From the NCBI GenBank assembly GCA_050013395.1, contig JBEKFI010000044.1, positions 1 to 22,026 on the forward strand: 22,026 nucleotides of DNA, read 5' to 3'. A program made the translations under genes and the position numbers. The DNA is from JBEKZD01 sp050013395 (GTDB lineage Bacteria > Verrucomicrobiota > Verrucomicrobiia > Palsa-1439). The notes under the pieces were generated by a model. It worked only from the letters and a program-made list of their open reading frames with translations, did not search any database and was not told where the DNA came from. This document shows positions 20,902-22,026 of this stretch, in pieces (position 1 is the stretch's first letter; every line of letters starts with the position of its first letter).

Positions 20902-21609
20902 ATGGACTGGATAATTCAATTCGCAGCGAAATTTGTCAAGCCAACCTCGTTCCTTGGACAACGAATCATGTGCGGCGTGCGCCAGGCCATGACAGTATTC
21001 GGTGCATGGCTTGTCGCCAAGAAGATCGCCGACGGGACAGCCGTGGCGTCATTGACCGACGACGTGGTATCGCTGACAGGGATCATCCTGCCGATCCTGG
21101 CAAACTATCTGAGCCATAAGAACGTCAAGGCCGCCGTCCAAAGCGAGCGCGAGAATCCTACGCCGAATCCCATTATCCCCTCCAAGGAGGGGACGCAAGG
21201 GGTGGGTTCTCCGACAAACTTCCACGGCCTCATGCTTTTGGCCCTGCTCCCATTCTTCTTTCTCACCGGCTGCGCGTCTATCCAAAAGGCCAGTTACAAC
21301 ACGATCGGCACGGTGGTCGTGTCCGTGGAAACCGCGCGAGAATCGTTCGTGGCCTACGAGAACCAGTGCCTGTGCGTCACGCAGGCCCAGCACGACAAGG
21401 TGGAAACCGTATACCGCCAATATCAGGCCGCCATGAAGCTCGCACAGGACGTCGAGGTTTCGGTGACCGCATCCGGCGGCCAGAACCAGACCGCGCTTCA
21501 AACGGCCATCAATGCCGTCACCGCCAGCGCGGCGGACCTGATCGCGTTGATCGAGCAATTGCTGCCAGCCGACAAATCGCTGACCCTGAAGAATTCGTTG
21601 CCGAAGTAG
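20902..21609 (+). CDS. Holin-like N-terminus fused in frame to a lipoprotein
   Basis: The 235-residue frame has two dissimilar halves. Residues 1-78 are a small membrane protein (RQAMTVFGAWLVAKKIADG, LTGIILPILANYL) of holin-like size. Residues 86-105 (PTPNPIIPSKEGTQGVGS) are coded by a dispersed palindrome. From Met111 (ATG 21232) the sequence MLLALLPFFFLTGCASIQKA is a complete lipoprotein signal with lipobox LTGC. The rest (ARESFVAYENQ, DKVETVYRQYQAAMKLAQDVE, Ala/Gln-rich helix) resembles a periplasmic lipoprotein or spanin-like coil. A real fusion, or two proteins made from ATG 20902 (AGGAGA site at 20892-20898) and ATG 21232, are both possible. Confidence 0.65.
   Translation: MDWIIQFAAKFVKPTSFLGQRIMCGVRQAMTVFGAWLVAKKIADGTAVASLTDDVVSLTGIILPILANYLSHKNVKAAVQSERENPTPNPIIPSKEGTQGVGSPTNFHGLMLLALLPFFFLTGCASIQKASYNTIGTVVVSVETARESFVAYENQCLCVTQAQHDKVETVYRQYQAAMKLAQDVEVSVTASGGQNQTALQTAINAVTASAADLIALIEQLLPADKSLTLKNSLPK
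21161..21211 (+). repeat. IIPS-x-EG palindrome, copy 2 (inside a gene)
   Basis: The centre CCCCTCCAAGGAGGGG is a perfect palindrome. It is flanked by ATCCCATTAT and ACGCAAGGGGTGGGT. Same reading frame as copy 1 at 10984-11032 (PIIPSKEGTQGVGS here). Confidence 0.9.
21232..21609 (+). CDS. Alternative product: lipoprotein from internal start
   Basis: ATG 21232 would give a stand-alone 125-residue lipoprotein with an intact leader and lipobox (FFFLTGCAS). No strong Shine-Dalgarno site is adjacent; the AGGAGG inside the palindrome (21184-21189) is too far upstream. The clean fit of the leader to a mature lipoprotein favours this as the ancestral start, separated from the holin-like gene before repeat insertion. 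Confidence 0.45.
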   Translation: MLLALLPFFFLTGCASIQKASYNTIGTVVVSVETARESFVAYENQCLCVTQAQHDKVETVYRQYQAAMKLAQDVEVSVTASGGQNQTALQTAINAVTASAADLIALIEQLLPADKSLTLKNSLPK

Positions 21610-21624
21610 GCAATTATCCGGGTG

Positions 21625-21646
21625 ACACCACCAAGCCACCAAGACA
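21625..21646 (+). repeat. CACCAAG-type dispersed repeat
   Basis: CACCACCAAGCCACCAAGA here is the reverse complement, with about one difference, of CTTGGTGTCTTGGTGGTG at about 7630-7647. It fills the gap between the genes ending at 21609 and starting at 21666. Confidence 0.75.
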
Positions 21647-21665
21647 TCAAAAAGGACAATCAACC

Positions 21666-21848
21666 ATGCCAGTAGCCACCATCATTCTGATCGCGCAGTT
21701 CGCCATGCAGTTCGGCGTCCCCGCCGCCCAACAACTGATCGCGCTGTTCAGCAAGACCACGATCACACAAGCGGATTGGGATCTGTTGTGGAAGACCTGT
21801 CAGACGCCGTTCGATCAGGGGCTGGATCCGAACGTCCTGAAGCCCTGA
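21666..21848 (+). CDS. Small hypothetical membrane-associated protein
   Basis: The 60-residue product starts MPVATIILIAQFAMQFGVPAAQQLIALFSK, a hydrophobic or amphipathic helix, followed by TTITQADWDLLWKTCQTPFDQGLDPNVLKP. AAGGA at 21652-21656 precedes the ATG. The GTG further upstream (21366) would run across the lipoprotein gene and is rejected. It may be an accessory of the lysis-like block. The family is not recognised. Confidence 0.55.
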   Translation: MPVATIILIAQFAMQFGVPAAQQLIALFSKTTITQADWDLLWKTCQTPFDQGLDPNVLKP

Positions 21849-22026
21849 CGAGTCCTGCTCGGACTTGCTCGTGGTCTTCTGGTCACCATTAAGGACTTTC
21901 CGCGAGCAGGCTCGCGGCTACAATCCGGCCTTGCTTTTGAATCCCCACTATGTTACTAGACATTCGTGCCGGGTGACGCGCAATTGCTGGCCTCCTCCGC
22001 CGCAGTGGCTATGGCGGCCGGGCCGT
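21849..22026. other. Terminal spacer with palindromes
   Basis: The spacer contains a fifth REQARGYK-type palindrome (21900-21923, CGCGAGCAGGCTCGCG with CTACAA) and a G+C-rich CCGCC/GGCGG palindrome (about 21991-22020). No gene on either strand is convincing within it, and I see no clear terminator with a U tract or attachment site. Confidence 0.6.

Noticed and set aside
1..22026. tRNA or rRNA genes
   Set aside because: I saw no cloverleaf-like sequence with a plausible anticodon region or rRNA-like block; the reading was by eye only.

Overview
The window is a late structural module of a tailed double-stranded DNA phage or prophage. All genes read on the + strand and are tightly packed, often with ATGA or GTGA overlaps. 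The order is that of a lambda-like siphovirus: gpW-like connector, lambda-type portal, ClpP-like head protease with a coiled-coil tail, HK97/P22-like coat protein, head-tail connector genes, tail genes, a tail assembly chaperone with a -1 frameshift, tape measure, tail-tip genes, a beta-helical fibre or spike, then a block of small secreted or membrane proteins including a holin-like protein and lipoproteins. No terminase, integrase, repressor or endolysin is visible; the first 13 bases probably end the upstream gene. Base composition looks moderately high in G+C.

Host: Thr-Asn-rich secreted proteins, an Fn3-like domain containing LYWG and AAW, and a C-terminal module with LTNWIDVA and FYRLRY are styles I associate with Verrucomicrobiota, Kiritimatiellota or Lentisphaerota. 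This is inference; there is no rRNA or other marker to confirm it.

Layout: 15-1795 connector and portal (the portal C-terminus is out of frame); 1885-4270 protease/scaffold and coat; 4320-7199 head completion, including a 13-octad repeat fibre-like protein with a signal peptide; 7310-9865 small tail or virion proteins; 9849-11227 chaperone region, including a slippery heptamer and hairpin; 11309-13867 tape measure; 13984-17428 tail-tip or baseplate proteins; 17421-20146 fibre/spike and a duplicated-module secreted protein; 20143-21848 lysis-like membrane block; 21849-22026 spacer with palindromes. No gene-free stretch exceeds 300 bases.

The most unusual feature is a second layer of sequence: at least six families of short dispersed palindromes lie in the gene junctions, often only a few bases from a start codon. 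Several copies are inside genes and translated in frame, giving the same peptide in unrelated proteins (REQARGYK; ERTKTGETPAL; IIPS-x-EG). One copy supplies most of the signal peptide of the fibre protein, and another joins a holin-like protein to a lipoprotein. Separately, TTGACA recurs just upstream of five actual or candidate start codons, including one inside the protease gene that would release its coiled-coil half.
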